Positions 49,501 to 62,699 of a stretch of DNA of 64,000 bases are shown in pieces; the stretch's first letter is position 1; each line of letters opens with the position of its first letter. This DNA is from Wuchereria bancrofti (Eukaryota; Nematoda; Chromadorea; Rhabditida; Onchocercidae): assembly GCA_005281725.1 (NCBI GenBank), contig SSBO01000012.1:22034426-22098425 (forward strand), in the 5' to 3' direction. The notes beneath the pieces are model-generated. The model made no database searches, was not told where the DNA came from, and saw only the letters and a list, made by a program, of their open reading frames with translations. Made by a program: the position numbers and the translations under genes.

Positions 49501-52500
49501 TTGTAGTAATAGATGCCGATTAGACTACTTTTACTGCCAAAAAATAACTTGCTTTTTATAAAGCTTGTCAGGCAGTGAAATAAGAGAACATCTACACTCC
49601 TAAAACCTTGTTTAAGACCTCCTTTGTTTCAAACATACTTGCAGTATCTTCATTTTTCAAAGATAGTTTGAGAATTAAGAGTCATGCAGTTTAATAATAG
49701 ACGCTATTATGCTATAATTTTAAGAGTCACAAACGAATACTTGGTACATTCATACAAATTAATTTGCATAAAAGGTGTATATGTTAATACCAACCTTTTA
49801 TCTTTATCAAGCTGGTCACCAAATCCAGCTGTTTCAACAATGGTCAACTTGAGCCTAATTCCACCTTCCACAACATCTAAATACAAGTAACATTAGAAAT
49901 GGAATACTATGCACAGGATGATGCTATGAAACAGCAATTACAACGAACTTACCATAAGTCCTTGAAAGTAGTTCTACAGTCTTAAGTTCATTATTACAAG
50001 GATGAAATTCAAGCTTCATATTGAACAGAGATTCGATCAGTGTTGTTTTACCCATGCCTGTTTCACCAACACACATCAGATTGAATTGAAACCTAAAAAC
50101 CACTCGTATAAATTGATAAGAAAAGAAATATTCACTGAATAACTACAGCAAAAAACTTTAACTGCACCTAACTTCCTACACCGACCCGAGCGATGCATTA
50201 AATTTCAAAGAAATCTATTTAGCTTATATAATGATTTAACACTTAAGGATGAGAACAGAACTCCATAGAGAATTAAGTTTAGCTGTTTTTCACAATTACC
50301 CTCGTTCAGTGCATTTCCGAACCAACTGATGCGGAAGCGAATCAAATCCAACATGTCCATTCAATTTCAGCGTTCGAAATTCCTCTGTGGTACTTCCAGA
50401 TACATTAAACTTTTCTGTAAAATCATAAATTATTACAGCTTTTGTCTTCTTTGAAATAATTTTGTTGTTCTACGACAGTTTTAACATCCTGGTTTTAAAA
50501 TGTTTACGATGACTCTTCTAAAATCATTCCTCTTTCGATCAATAACAAAACGAAGACAAAGATGAAACCTCATTTATATGATAGCAAATATAAATCTTAC
50601 ATAATTTCTTTTTTCCTGTGGAAAAAAGACATTCCTTATTTCATTGTCAGTAATAGTTTTATATAAGAGACCATAATGCTCACGGATCTTAGGAGTGAGT
50701 GACGTGTCCTCTATGCTTATACTCTTCTTATGGCTAGGAGAGATACAGCAAAGATATTGCGGGAAACAACCAGATGGGAAACGAGAAACCATGCCTTTTG
50801 GGACGAACTTTGCATCCGTTGCTTCATGCTTGCTAGAATCTTGAATTGAACCTGAAGTTGAAGTTACAGTTGTTAATGTCCTCTTGTGGATGCCATTGGA
50901 AAGATTTGATGATATCGGTGAAGATCCACTGTCACCATTTAGCAACTTAAGTTGAGAATTTTTCAAATGCGTTGGAATTGGTGGCAGCGGTGGTGCAGGT
51001 GGAGCCTGAAACCATTTTTATGTGTCTATGTCATATACAAGAATATCAAATGTTCCAGTAAAAAAAAAATGTTGCGCTGACTTCGTCTGACTTAAATTTA
51101 TCAACTATAAATGTGAATTTTTACTCTAGTTTATTTATCGTTTTGCTAAAAGATAGTACTACGGCAAATTCCTCTTTTTTTTTATCTTAAAATTATTTTC
51201 AAAAAACTAACTGCCATTGGCTTCCTAGATTCCATCATATCGTTTGCTTTTGGTAAAACTTTCTGAAATTCGTTCGATCCAACAGGCAAAATGTCCGTGT
51301 GCACTTTACTCTCAGTAACTTCTGATTCCACTGATATTTGGCTGTTAATATCTTCCTTCCCTCGTAATACTACCGAATTTCCGGGAGATAATCCTATAAA
51401 ATTAATTCACAAATAAATTAATTCAAATTGAAAAAAAAGGAAAAGAAAAAACATTTCGAAAAAATTCACATAACAAATTAAATTAGTAATCTGAATCAAT
51501 TGGAATAGTTAAACAAAATTAAACCAAATGGTTGGCGGCATAAAAGAGGTCTTACAGCGAAAAATATCATTTCAAAAGGAAAAAAAATCAATGGCCACCG
51601 ACCGAATTGATGTCAGTAACCGATAATGAATTCAGAGATGCAGAAGATGGTTCATTTTTATTGGTTTAAATGATTATTACTAAATGAATTAATTGTAATT
51701 AACCAAATATCCTAATTAAATCATTTAACTTGATTATATAAAATCGGAGAATTTCGGAATTCCCTTTTCTCTTCTTTTTTTTTTTTTGAAAATTTGCGAC
51801 TAGTATTTGTGATTAATTAATTTCCTTCTTGAAAAATATCAAATAGTTCTTTTTTCTTTTCACAAATCATACAATTATATGAACGAAGTAAAAACTTTTA
51901 AAATCTATGAATTTACAGAGAACTCTATACTACACTCTTTAAATGTCTCTTTAAATGGATAAGTGGATTGGAATAAATTTATAATCAATTCGTACCATCA
52001 CTTTATTTTGTAATGGTCAAATGATTTTGTTTTGTTTGTACATCTTTTTTGCAAATAATTTTGTTTGCATCTTTTAGAAAGTTTATGAATTTTTGAAAAA
52101 AAATTTATGAATTTAATTTATATGAATTATAAATTAAATTCATAAATTTCATAATAATGATATAATAATAAAATTTGGAAGATTATATCCTGAACTGAAC
52201 TGATAGATTTTATTGTTTATGAAATTGATTCAAACCCAACAATTTATTTATTATGATAAGCGAATTTCATATTAGTTAAAACGAATATGTTAGTTTGATT
52301 GGAGGAAGTTGTTAGAAAGAGCTAAATGATAACTCAAAATGAAACTGATTGAATTGCATTTTTACATTCTGATAAACATCAATGAATACTTGACTAATAT
52401 ACTTAAGATTTAAATTTAAAAACATATAACTAGCACCTTGAATATGACCTTGTGCAGTATACGACGGTTTCGATGAAAGTTGTCTTTGCTGATATCCAGC

Positions 52501-54877
52501 AATGATACTACGAACCGATGTTCGCTCCAGATTGTTACTACAACTAGTTTCACCGTCAAGTCGATTAATCTGTAACATATACATGCGTTATATAACAAAT
52601 GACACTTGTAATGTAACTTGTAATATTGCCTAAACATATTTCAAATTCCGTTTTATAATTTTATTTTACACTAACAAACTACCATATAAGTATTGTAATT
52701 TTTGTTACAAAACGATTTGAAATAACATTAGTTGAAGTATTTCCTAAACAATGCTACTTTTTATAATTTCAGTATTGATGAAAAATTATGCTTAAAATAT
52801 TTTTCCATTTGTAATTAAATGTTTTGAAATTATTTTTCTTCTAATATGAATAGGATCACGTGATTTGACTTGAATAATTTACGTAAAATATCATCGAAAT
52901 TCTTCAGCACTGTAACTCCAAAAAGGAAAAAAAAATGTTTAAAGAAGAACTGAATATTTATGTCAATAACTTTTATTAAAAATATTGAACATAACTGAAT
53001 ATCTAAGAGAAAATGATAATATATTCTTCATATAAAGGTTAAAAATCACTGTTTTAGCACTAATATTATTTTTCACATTTCACAGAATATTATCAATAAA
53101 AAAAGAAAACGATTGCTCTTTAGAAAGATAAAAGACGATCAACTGAAGGTCGATCAGTTCAAACTAGAAACGGAAAATATCTTAGAAAAGGCTATTCCAA
53201 GTATAATCAGGTCTCATGTCAATCTATTTTCTTCGAAATCAGAATGAACTTAATCTTATCTACTGATAATTTTTCCTTTTTGATAATTTCGATAAGGAAA
53301 ACTTTCTAAGGTCCTAAAAGAGAGTTAATGAAAGCACTCGGTTCCTTTTTTTCTAAACCTCAAAACTTAGATGAATTACTAAGGCATGATAATAGTTCAT
53401 TTAATAACTTATCGATAATAAAATACCTTTTTTAGAATTTTTCTTTCGTGATCACTTATTTCCGATTCACTTGTAGCAGTAGACCAGTTTGCTGTTTTTG
53501 ATTTCTTGTTTAGGATTAACTGAAAATAAAATCAACAATAATTTTGATAAATTAAAATTTGATGCAAAAAGTTGAAAGCTTAAAACTATTATATTATTAC
53601 AAATGTTACATAAGATGGAATATGAATTAAAATACTGTTCGGATATCGATCGATAGGAAAAATAAAATAACTTTGAAAAATATCTAATTTGCTTTAAAAT
53701 GATCGAATATGTAGTAATTAAAATTATGGTATGGCAAAATTTAAAAAGATTATAAAAATGGTTTTCTTCATTGTTTATATCCTTGTTTAGTACTCAGTGA
53801 AGACACCTACCTTATTTATAATTTCTCATTTTCTTTTTTACTTTCCTATAATTACAACAAATGTATAAGTAATTAATTATGCAATGATTCATATATTAAT
53901 GTTAATTTTTGAAATTCTTTGGCTGTAAAAAAAAAAATAAGATGATATGATGAATTAAAGGAATTACATAACAATGTAATTTCATTCTCTTTCCTTTTTT
54001 CAAATTAATATAAAAAAAAAATTTATCAATTTCTATGCAGCAAATGTATATATGCACAGTAAGACACTATTAAAATCTTCAAGATTTGTTATGACAATAA
54101 TAAAAAAAAAACGAATTATTCAAAAAATTAAATTTTTTTTCCATCGATCTCAATTCGCCAATCTATTCTATCTAACAATAGCAATGATAGATGATAAATA
54201 ACTGAATGGACAATATTATAAGTGTTTTTCATAATCGGATCCGGAATATAATTTCAATCTCAGGAAAAATGATGGTTAAATAATTCTAATAAAATTTTGA
54301 TTTATCTTTAAGAAAAGATAAACTTCTTGGGAAAATACAAAATGCTTACTTCTTCCGTATATGTATATTACGTATGTATTACGTCACGTCATTTGTGACT
54401 TTTAAATAAACGTGCAAAAGAATGAAAATTTAGAAAGTTTATTTCATGAAAAGTTCATTCTTTAGACAAATAGGAAATAGCAGTAAAATTAAATGATCAT
54501 ACATAAGCAAATAAGAATATTTAAATAAAACTTTTTATACGAACTACTATTTATGATAGTACACGTAAATGTATAAAGTATATTTATCCAAGTCAATTAA
54601 TATAATAAGTGAAAGTATTAATTAAAAAATTAGAGTAATATTCAAATAATATTTCAACATATATCCACGAAACTTAGCTTTTCAGAATTAAAAAAAGAGG
54701 AAAGAAAACTGAAATATTATCCAATTATTATCCAAAAAAAAAAAAACCGCAAAATACCTGGGAAAATATCAAAAGAAGAGAGAGAGGGAAAGAGAGAGAG
54801 AGAAAAAGAAAATAAAAATTTCTAACCTTATCTTTTGGTAATTTTGTGCATAGCAAACTCATACAGTTGCATTCCAT
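43510..54877 (-). CDS. unc-61: Septin, SEPT6 group (unc-61-like), with long N-terminal extension
   Basis: Septins are GTP-binding filament proteins acting in cytokinesis and the cell cortex. Exons in transcription order: 54827-54877, 53427-53519, 52437-52569, 51212-51393, 50684-51005, 50300-50414, 49953-50092, 49795-49876, 49238-49378, 45504-45621, 44917-45106, 44473-44654, 43838-43948, 43510-43644. They join in phase to 664 residues. Landmarks: Cys-rich start [10 protein letters not shown], proline run [11 protein letters not shown] (154-164), P-loop GETGMGKT (308-315), G3 as ETAGFGD (360-366), AKAD (443-446), septin element [12 protein letters not shown], and a C-terminal Glu/Lys/Arg coiled coil (about 570-655). 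SEPT6-type words ([28 protein letters not shown]) fix the group. The core is secure. The first exon is less so. At 50684 the GTGAGC donor keeps phase; a stronger donor (GTAAGA, exon edge 50601) would need an acceptor five bases downstream (AGAAAAG) and would add 26 residues, or would truncate the protein. Confidence 0.88.
45622..49237. other. 3.6-kb septin intron
   Basis: The largest intron of the septin gene. It has fewer homopolymers and a more balanced composition than the other non-coding parts of the window. No nested gene, tRNA or repeat array was recognised. It contains a 12-bp GC palindrome at 48125-48136. Confidence 0.5.
54775..54806. repeat. GA microsatellite in septin intron 1
   Basis: GAGAGAGAGGGAAAGAGAGA and continuation, about 20-50 bp downstream of the septin exon 1 donor on the minus strand. 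Confidence 0.7.
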
Positions 54878-56653
54878 AATAAGCCAATAAAAATTTTTTT
54901 GAAAAAAAAAAAGGAAACGGAAATGGGAAAAAGAAAAATGTTTTTTTTGTTTTAAAATAAATTTCACTTTGATTGATTTTCCCCGTAAATGAAAAAGGAA
55001 GATAATAGCGGGAGTTACGTGAAAGAGTGGAAATTACGTGTATGAAAGGAAATTACGTGAGATATTTGATAATGTATGTAAGATGAAAGAAACTCTTCCA
55101 AATAGAAATACCATTGAGAGCAAAAGAAAAAAAGAAAAGATAAAGAAATGATTTATTGATTGGTAACATATTCGCATATTGTTAAACACTGTTTGTTTGT
55201 TTGTTTGTTTTTTTTTCTTATAGATTTACTCAAATTTTTGAAATTTGCATAAAATTTCGTAATTTTTGTTCTTTAGATTTGTTAAAATTTAAACATTTGC
55301 ATAAAATTTTTTCCAATTTCTTCATGTAAATTTTCATGGTTTTTCGTATTATTTGTCATTTTTTCAACATATTAAATTTTTCATTAATGCAACTAATAGA
55401 GTTAATAAAGTTAAAAACGTAAAACATTTATAAAAGACAGTAAATTATGACTAAAGCTATTTTCACTGATTGTAATTTCTAGTTTTGCATTAATATAACT
55501 TATTGGAGCTGTTATCAGGATGATTAATCTCGGACGTTTTACTTAAAATTAATCGTTATTAAAATTTAAATTACTCTTAGATATTATTGATCCAGAAAAT
55601 GATAGCTAGTTAAATTTGGCTTAAAATTTAAATTATGCGATATAATTTTGCTTTTGGGTTTTTTAAATCTTTATGAAAAAAAAAATGTTTAATACTTTGT
55701 AAGAATAAGAGAAAACGTTGAAAAATACAAGGATTGAGCTTAATCGATCAAAAGGTTTTTTCTCTGAAAATAAAAATACCATTTCTTTTTTTTTTATTTG
55801 TAACATAAAAAGAAGTGAGGAATAGATGAAGAAGAAACTATCAGTGATTATGTAAAATTTATCTTATAGTGAATTATTTAAGTTATAATAATAAAAAGGG
55901 TCAGAGTTCAAAGCATGGTTGAATTTTCTCTTCAGTAGTTATTTCGTTTTTGCTCAGCACAAAACATCGCCTTCTTTACAAACATTTATTTGAAGATCTT
56001 ATCTTATCAGTATTGTTTTATCATATATTTCTTGTCACTCCCTGAAAGAGATGTATTTTTTCTTCAAATTATTCTATATTCTTTTAAAACTATTCTATAT
56101 TCCTTCTTTTTTACCTTAATTTCTTATGCATTAACATTCATTTTTATCTCTCATTAACTTTCATCAAATCTAATTTCTTTTAAATCAGAAGAAAAGAAGA
56201 AAGTTAACCATAATTTCAAGAATTAAAAGCTATGATAATACTATAGAACATTCTTATTTAATATAAATTTGTTGAGTAATTTTAAAGAGAAATAAAAAAG
56301 TTACAAATAATATATATGAAAAAAAAAAGAAAAAACCTACACATTTCATTATTTGAATGAATAATAGATAGCTAGTCGAATGATTAAAATTTAGCTTTGT
56401 GCTAATATAATTAAGAATTTGGTTTAATAATTTGCACTAAATGGATTTTTTTTTTTTTGTATAGGACATATGCGCACATGCTGAATCATTTCCATTTCCT
56501 CTCCGCTCGTCATTTTTACATTTCCGTTCGATCGAGCTAATACAATAATACTTTGATGGATGATGATGATAGTGATGGTAATGATAATGATGACAATGAT
56601 AATGGTACTGATGATAATGAGGACGATGATAATGGATGATAACTTACTGTTAA
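54878..56653. other. Septin upstream region
   Basis: AT-rich with no exon found. It should hold the septin promoter. Near 55010-55060 the words GGAGTTACGTGAAAG, GGAAATTACGTGTATG and GGAAATTACGTGAG form a short three-copy TTACGTG cluster. A GAT-rich microsatellite occupies 56555-56640. Confidence 0.45.
56555..56640. repeat. GAT/AAT microsatellite
   Basis: ATGGATGATGATGATAGTGA and further GATAATGATGAC triplets. The plus-strand frame reads an acidic Asp/Asn peptide ending at a TGA, which is probably a repeat artefact. Confidence 0.75.
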
Positions 56654-57032
56654 ACTTTTAAAAGTGATCTATTGTTTACATATGAAGAAATCAAGATTCT
56701 ACATCATGAAGGTAAGAGCAAAAAAAAAAAATAAATAAAAATAAAAAATGGAAAGATACAATCTATTTAAAGCTATTTTGCTTTTTTTTTTCAAATGTTA
56801 AATGCAAAACAAAATTACCATAAATGATGTAGTTTGATCTTTCTGAATAAAAAATACCTTTGAAAGATGAAAATAATATTACTAGCTATAAGCATTTCTT
56901 TTTTTTTTAAGCATTGCAGCAATGAAAAGTCGTAAAATTGATGAAAAAAAAGCTTGGGATGGTTTGGAATTCATCCGTAAATATAACTATGAGAAGAAAT
57001 TCTATATTGTATTGCTTCTTCTGTTTGAATAG
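56654..57032 (+). CDS. Candidate two-exon coding fragment, plus strand
   Basis: An open stretch 56654-56711 ends at a strong donor (GAAG|GTAAGAG), and 56920-57032 begins at a good acceptor (GCATTGCAG). Joined in phase 1 they read LLFTYEEIKILHHEAMKSRK, then IDEKKAWDGLEFIRKYNYEK, and stop at TAG 57030-57032. The 208-bp intron is of normal size for this genome. The second exon also offers a donor (ATCC|GTAAAT near 56975), so the terminal residues may differ. No 5' exon was found; an acceptor-like TTTTAAAAG ends at about 56664. The family is not recognised, and chance remains possible. Confidence 0.35.
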
Positions 57033-57434
57033 CATTTACCTTCGATGGTATTTCATGCAAATATATCGTAGGGTGAATAATTTTAGATAAAACAGAATTA
57101 CAATTTTCGAAATGAAAATTGTATGTTTGTAATTTTTAAACTATCTCAAAACTTCTTCTCAAAGTTATACTTAAGATCTAATGATATTAGTTCTAATTCA
57201 ATTATTGATTATTTAATTACTTTCTACTGGAATGTTCAAATTTGCAGTAAAATTGACTTAATAGAAAGCATAATGTAATTATTTCAATCTTCTTTAAAAA
57301 AAAAAAAAGAATTTTAAATTATTACATTATGCTTTCTATTGTTTATGATAAAAACAGAGAAATGCAACATAAAATGTCAAATAGTTTAAAAAACTAAGCG
57401 CAAAATCTGTAAAATATGAAGAAATTTAACAAAC

Positions 57435-58103
57435 CTCAGTGATTAAATTTTTGGTGATAATTTGATCATTAGTTTGCCAATTATTTTTTGTAAAAGAGAA
57501 AATTTGATATGGTTCATGATTTGACAAAATTTTTGTTCCATCACAAAAGTATGCAAGCATTTTACTCGGATTAATAATGGGTAAACCACCCATCCATTGT
57601 ATAATTTCTTCCTCTGTTAAATCGATTTTTGCTGTTTCTTGAGAAACTTTTTGTGACAATGATTTTTCAACAAAATTATCACAATTATCAGTTTTTCCTT
57701 CATTCTTCCATATCATACAATCTTGGCTATTATCAGTAAGATCAGATGCAACATTGTTATGCTTTTGATTAATTCGTAAAATTGCATCATTAATTCCGGT
57801 GGTAGTAATTAAATCAGATAGAAGAACAAGTGAATCATCAATTGATGCAAGAATCATTTCAAGTCCTCCCGGTCGACGATTGGTATTTTTAAGTGCTTTA
57901 ACACTATTTCGTTTGAAACTTTCCTTATGTTGTGCAGATGAAAAATTGATGCTACGTGATTCAAAATTTCTATGCATATCCGGAAAATACAATCAATTTA
58001 CTGTTTGCTTCCGTAAAACGCTGTTGCTGGACCGGTTTAGAATATTTGAAGGATGAGAAATTTAATTGATTAATATTTGTAGAATTTGTTGCTCCTTTTA
58101 ATA
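57435..58103 (-). CDS. Internal exon of an unrecognised gene, apparent frameshift
   Basis: From acceptor TTCTATCAG (exon edge 58103) the frame reads GATNSTNINQLNFSSFKYSK, then PVQQQRFTEANSK, to a stop near 57973. From about 57990 a second frame opens and runs about 180 codons to the donor GAG|GTTTGT at 57435. It includes RRPGGLEMILASIDDSLVLL, SDLITTTGINDAILRINQ and EEEIIQWMGGLPIINPSK. Both parts have coding composition (polar, Asn/Ser-rich), and no usable intron fits between them, so one base too many around the TTTT run at 57984-57987 is suspected. Alternatively translation starts at the ATG at 57977, after a CAAACAG trans-splice site at about 57999, and the upstream part is chance. No domain is recognised. 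Nothing convincing was found for the next exon. Confidence 0.55.
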
Positions 58104-61100
58104 CTGATAGAATTGGAGAAATCCAAAAAAAAAAAAAAAAAAAAAGGTGAAAAATAGAATCCAGAAAAGCACTTTTCAGTAGTAATATATTTTAAATATG
58201 AAATTTCACTTTCAAAAAAAAAAGAGAAAATATTTTTAAATTTTGATCAGAATTTAACAATGATTCAGTGAATGTTTTGGTTACAAAATTTTATAATCAA
58301 CAGATTTTTACGAATAAAAAATAATATATAATACATAAAAAAAAAAAGAAAGCTTACAGACTGTTGAAAAAATAAAGAATAAAAATATATTTTCATAGGA
58401 TGATGAAATTTCAAAAGGTTTAAAAAAAGTTTAAACATCTGTCAACAGTTTTCGAATCATTTCTTAAATTTCTTTTTTTTTTTCTTTTTTAAAGCAACTC
58501 TCCAAATGTTTTTATCACGCAATTTTATAACTAATGGATTTTTACAATAAAATAAAACATAAAACTTTAAAATGTAACAGATCTGTTTTTGGATTAATTT
58601 TAAGCGTTTGTTGTAAAAGTTTTTGCAAAAAGCATTGCAAAGTTAAAATAATCCAAAAATAAAAAGATTCCAGAAAAAAAAAAAAAAACGAAGTTCAATT
58701 AATGATTTAATTAAACACATAAATATATCTGTGTATAATTTAGCAAAAAATTCAACACATATTTCGAAAGAATAAAAAAAATTTTTGAAAAATTCATTTT
58801 ATAGTATTTTTTTTTTTTGTTTTTATTTTGATAATGAAAAATGAATTTGATTACTAATGCAAAACTGAGCGGAAATTTTGTAAAAAGGAAAAAAAAAGGA
58901 GATTTGCACAAAGATTGTTAAAGAACAATTTCCAATGAATGGCTATTTCTTATGGAAAAATATGGATAAAAGCGTATCGAGAGAGAGAGAGAGAGAGATA
59001 ATCTTTTGCATTTAAATTTGAAAATTCTATTTCTAAATGCAAATTTTTCTTTTGATAAAGAGGGACAATCTCTTTCTGCTACTTATTGTCATCAAATTAT
59101 TCTATTTTAAGATATAAATATTTAGAAATTTGTAAGATTAAGTATGAAAGAAAAAATGAAATGTTTTATGTGATTTTAAACTGTTACTTTTAGTAAATTT
59201 AAGTAACTTCAAGCAATGATCGTCAAAGAAATTGAAATTACAAAATGTATTTTCATTTTGTAACAAAATAAATTTAGAAAATTTTACAGAAATCAAATAA
59301 TAAATTTAATGGATTGAAAAATTCGCAATTTCTTTCTTATTTTTTTTTTTTTTTATAAATGGATTGAACAAAGTACTGACGAAGTACTTTGTAGTTCACA
59401 AATATGGGCTATAAATTAAGAAAAAAAAAAAAAGGTGACAACATGTAAAAAGTATTGTCAATGCCAAGTTAATAAAAAAAATCACAAGGTTAAATGAAAA
59501 ATTGAAATGTGAGATAATTTAATTTAAATGAAAGTTTAGTTTAATGTTAAATTTTAAACTTTATGTATTTATTCTAAACGATATAGAAACTTTATTTAAT
59601 CAACAATTGGAACCTTTCGTATAGTGATAAGGATGCAATTAGTCATTTCAATAAATTTATGCAATGCCTTAAGTTAAATCATATTAAAATTTCAAATGAG
59701 ATTTAACGATGTATTAAATATTTCATTGCTAAAACTGTCAATTAAAAAAAGAGTAATAAAAATACAACAAAAGAAAAGAAAAAAATTAATTCAAAAGAAA
59801 AGAGATAAAATAGTCGGAAATATGATATTAAAAAATTTCATAAAAAAGTAATTTTCATACTTTCTCTTCTCTTCTACTAGGAAAAATGTCATTTTAACAT
59901 TTCAAATATTTTTTCCCCTTTCTCTTTTTTTTTTTGTAATTTAATTTGATTTGACAAATTTCCACTTACTTTTTTATGCTTACCTTACAGTTGTAACATG
60001 AAGTGAAATGAAAAGTAAAAGTAAAAATTGCATTGGCTTACTTTGACAAAAAATGACAAACTATTTTGTCTTTAAATGCAATTCAATTTATAATTTGAAA
60101 AAAAAAAAAAAAAAGAAAAAAGACGAAGTCACTACTGGAATGGCTTAAAATTATTCAAACAGCTTAAAATATTAAATATTCTAGAATTAACTTTAAATCT
60201 TGAAGCTAAATTTCAAATAAAATCAAGGGAAATAACGAATTAATAGACTAAAAAAGATATGTAAATTTTCTATTTCGCAAAAAAAAAAAAAAGAGATAAA
60301 AATATATTTAAATTTAAATTAAAACAATTTTAACAGATTCATTTTGTAATAATTTCTTTTCATCATCATTGTGTATTTGTGTGAAGGTCATTCAATCAAT
60401 AAATATTATCAGTAAACATAAAAAAGCAAAATAAAAAATACTTTCCCATATAACCTTTTTCATCATTTACAATGATTTATTTTCAATCTTTTTTTTTTCT
60501 TTCCTTTTTACCGATTGATTTTAGTGAATGGAGAAAATTTTTTTTTAAAATGATCAAATTTTGTATAAATTTATTCAAAAAAAAAAACATATTCAACGAT
60601 CAAAATGTTTTCCAGTTGAATGATAAGTTGCAAATAATGCATTTTAAAAATAAAAGTTTTACTGAAATTAAATTAATAATTTAATAAAAAAAATATTCAT
60701 TCATAATTAGTCATTAATTAATACCATTTTCTTTTTCTTTTTGAGAAAGAAAAAGAAGAATTGTTTGTTGAAAATGATAAATGATGAATTTATGTTTAAG
60801 TGAATTGATATTTCTTTTTTTTTTTTTTTATGAATAAATATGATTGATTGTATGTAATTAATTAATAATGCTTATTAATTTGAATGAAAGAAATGAGAAA
60901 AAAAAAAAATTTTTTTTTTTCTTGAGAAAAACTTTTTTCTTACGAAAAATTTTTCGATTATTTTAGAGAGCTAAATAATGAATGTAAACAATTTGAGCTA
61001 AAGAGGGAAAAAAGGAAGAGTAAATTACTTCTGATAGGACATATGCGCCACGCCAACAGATAATAAAATGGACATATGGTAAATATGATGGACGACAAGC

Positions 61101-62639
61101 AAAGGCTACTGACCAAAGCTAAGCTTAGTAAGTTGACAAAGAGTAATCAGAGCTAAACTTTGATTGATGATTTCCTATAGCTTTCATATTAGGAACGAAC
61201 AACAAAGAGAGGGAGAGAGAGAGAGAGAGAGAGAGAGGGATAAATTAAAGGAAATGAACAGATGATACAAATGTGAAATAATGAATTGAGAAATTTAATT
61301 TTAAATGATGTTTCCATTTGTGCTGCTTAATAAAGTGCTTCCATCTTAACATTTTCATCAATTTTCTCCACTTGAAAATTCTTCTGATGCATTTATGAAT
61401 GAAATTTTATATAAGAATAAATTAAGCATTCAATTTTTCCTTTTTTTTTTGATAAGATGAAAAAAGATTAAAAATCATCGATGCTAATAAAAATCAATGT
61501 AAGAAGGCTCAAAATGTCAAATGCATTCCTTATGCGTAAAATATTATAAAGTAAAACTATGATATAATTACGGGATTCAAATTTAATAGGAAGCAAACGT
61601 TAGCAAAAGTTTAAACTTTCGAATTTCTAGCAATTGGATATATCTAATCATATCAAGTATATCACACGTTCACGTCAATTATCACGTATATTTCATATTT
61701 ACGTTAATTACACACCTGAAATTACCATTTTTCCAATGTTTTACAACATTTTATTATTCTTTTTTTCAAACTTTTCCAGTATTCTAAGACAAAAAAAAAA
61801 AAAGAAAGAATGAAAACAGAAGTAAAAAGTGTCCTTCGAATGAACTCATTATTCATATTCTTCAATTTTATTTGTATTATTCAAATTCCTATTCCAATTT
61901 ATTTTCTCATTTGCTTTACTTTTTTGTTCATTATCACCATACTAATTATTATTATTATTATTATTATTATTGCCTAATGTGATTGAAAAAAGATTTAAAA
62001 TGAAAATCAAAAAAAAAAAAAAAAACCAAAAATTATTCGCATTAGTTATGAATACAAGAATTTTCACACCATAAAGCTCCCAACTATGTTGGCATTGGAT
62101 TTTTTGATAAAAAAAAAAAAAAAAAAGGAATACCTTTTTTTATATCAAACTCTAATATGTATAATCAATCAATCATGAGAAAATAAATAATCAACAACTT
62201 TAGAAAATAATAATACATAATTTTTGATAAATGGAAAATAAAATGAAGCTAAGTTTAATTTTGAAAATTAAAATTAATTCTAACTGTAAAGCTCACATTG
62301 TTACTATCATATTTTGAAGCCATTAAAAAATTAATTTATTCATCTAATTCAATTTTTAATAATTTCAAATTGATTAAAAAAAGATAATATGTAACTTTTC
62401 ATTTTTTTTTTTTTAGAAATAATATTCCATGATGTAAAATTTAAAAATATATTGATTGAGTGTATTTTGTTATTTAACTTTTCGAAAATTTTATCATTTT
62501 TATTCGTTTACTAACTTTCATCTTTGTTAAATCTTTCAAGACATTTCATGCTAATATGTAAAATTTATCGAATTTTGATAAAATACTGAAATAAAAAAAA
62601 AAAATTTAGATGAAATACTAAAATATATTTGGATGCGTT

Positions 62640-62666
62640 GGAGGAATAATAATAATAATGATGATG

Positions 62667-62699
<33 letters not shown>

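Noticed and set aside
57000..57130. Minus-strand stretch reading NCNSVLSKIIHPTIYLHEIP before a GTAAAT donor, a possible next exon of the 57.4 kb gene
   Set aside because: No AG acceptor upstream in the open frame, and it overlaps the better-spliced plus-strand exon candidate.
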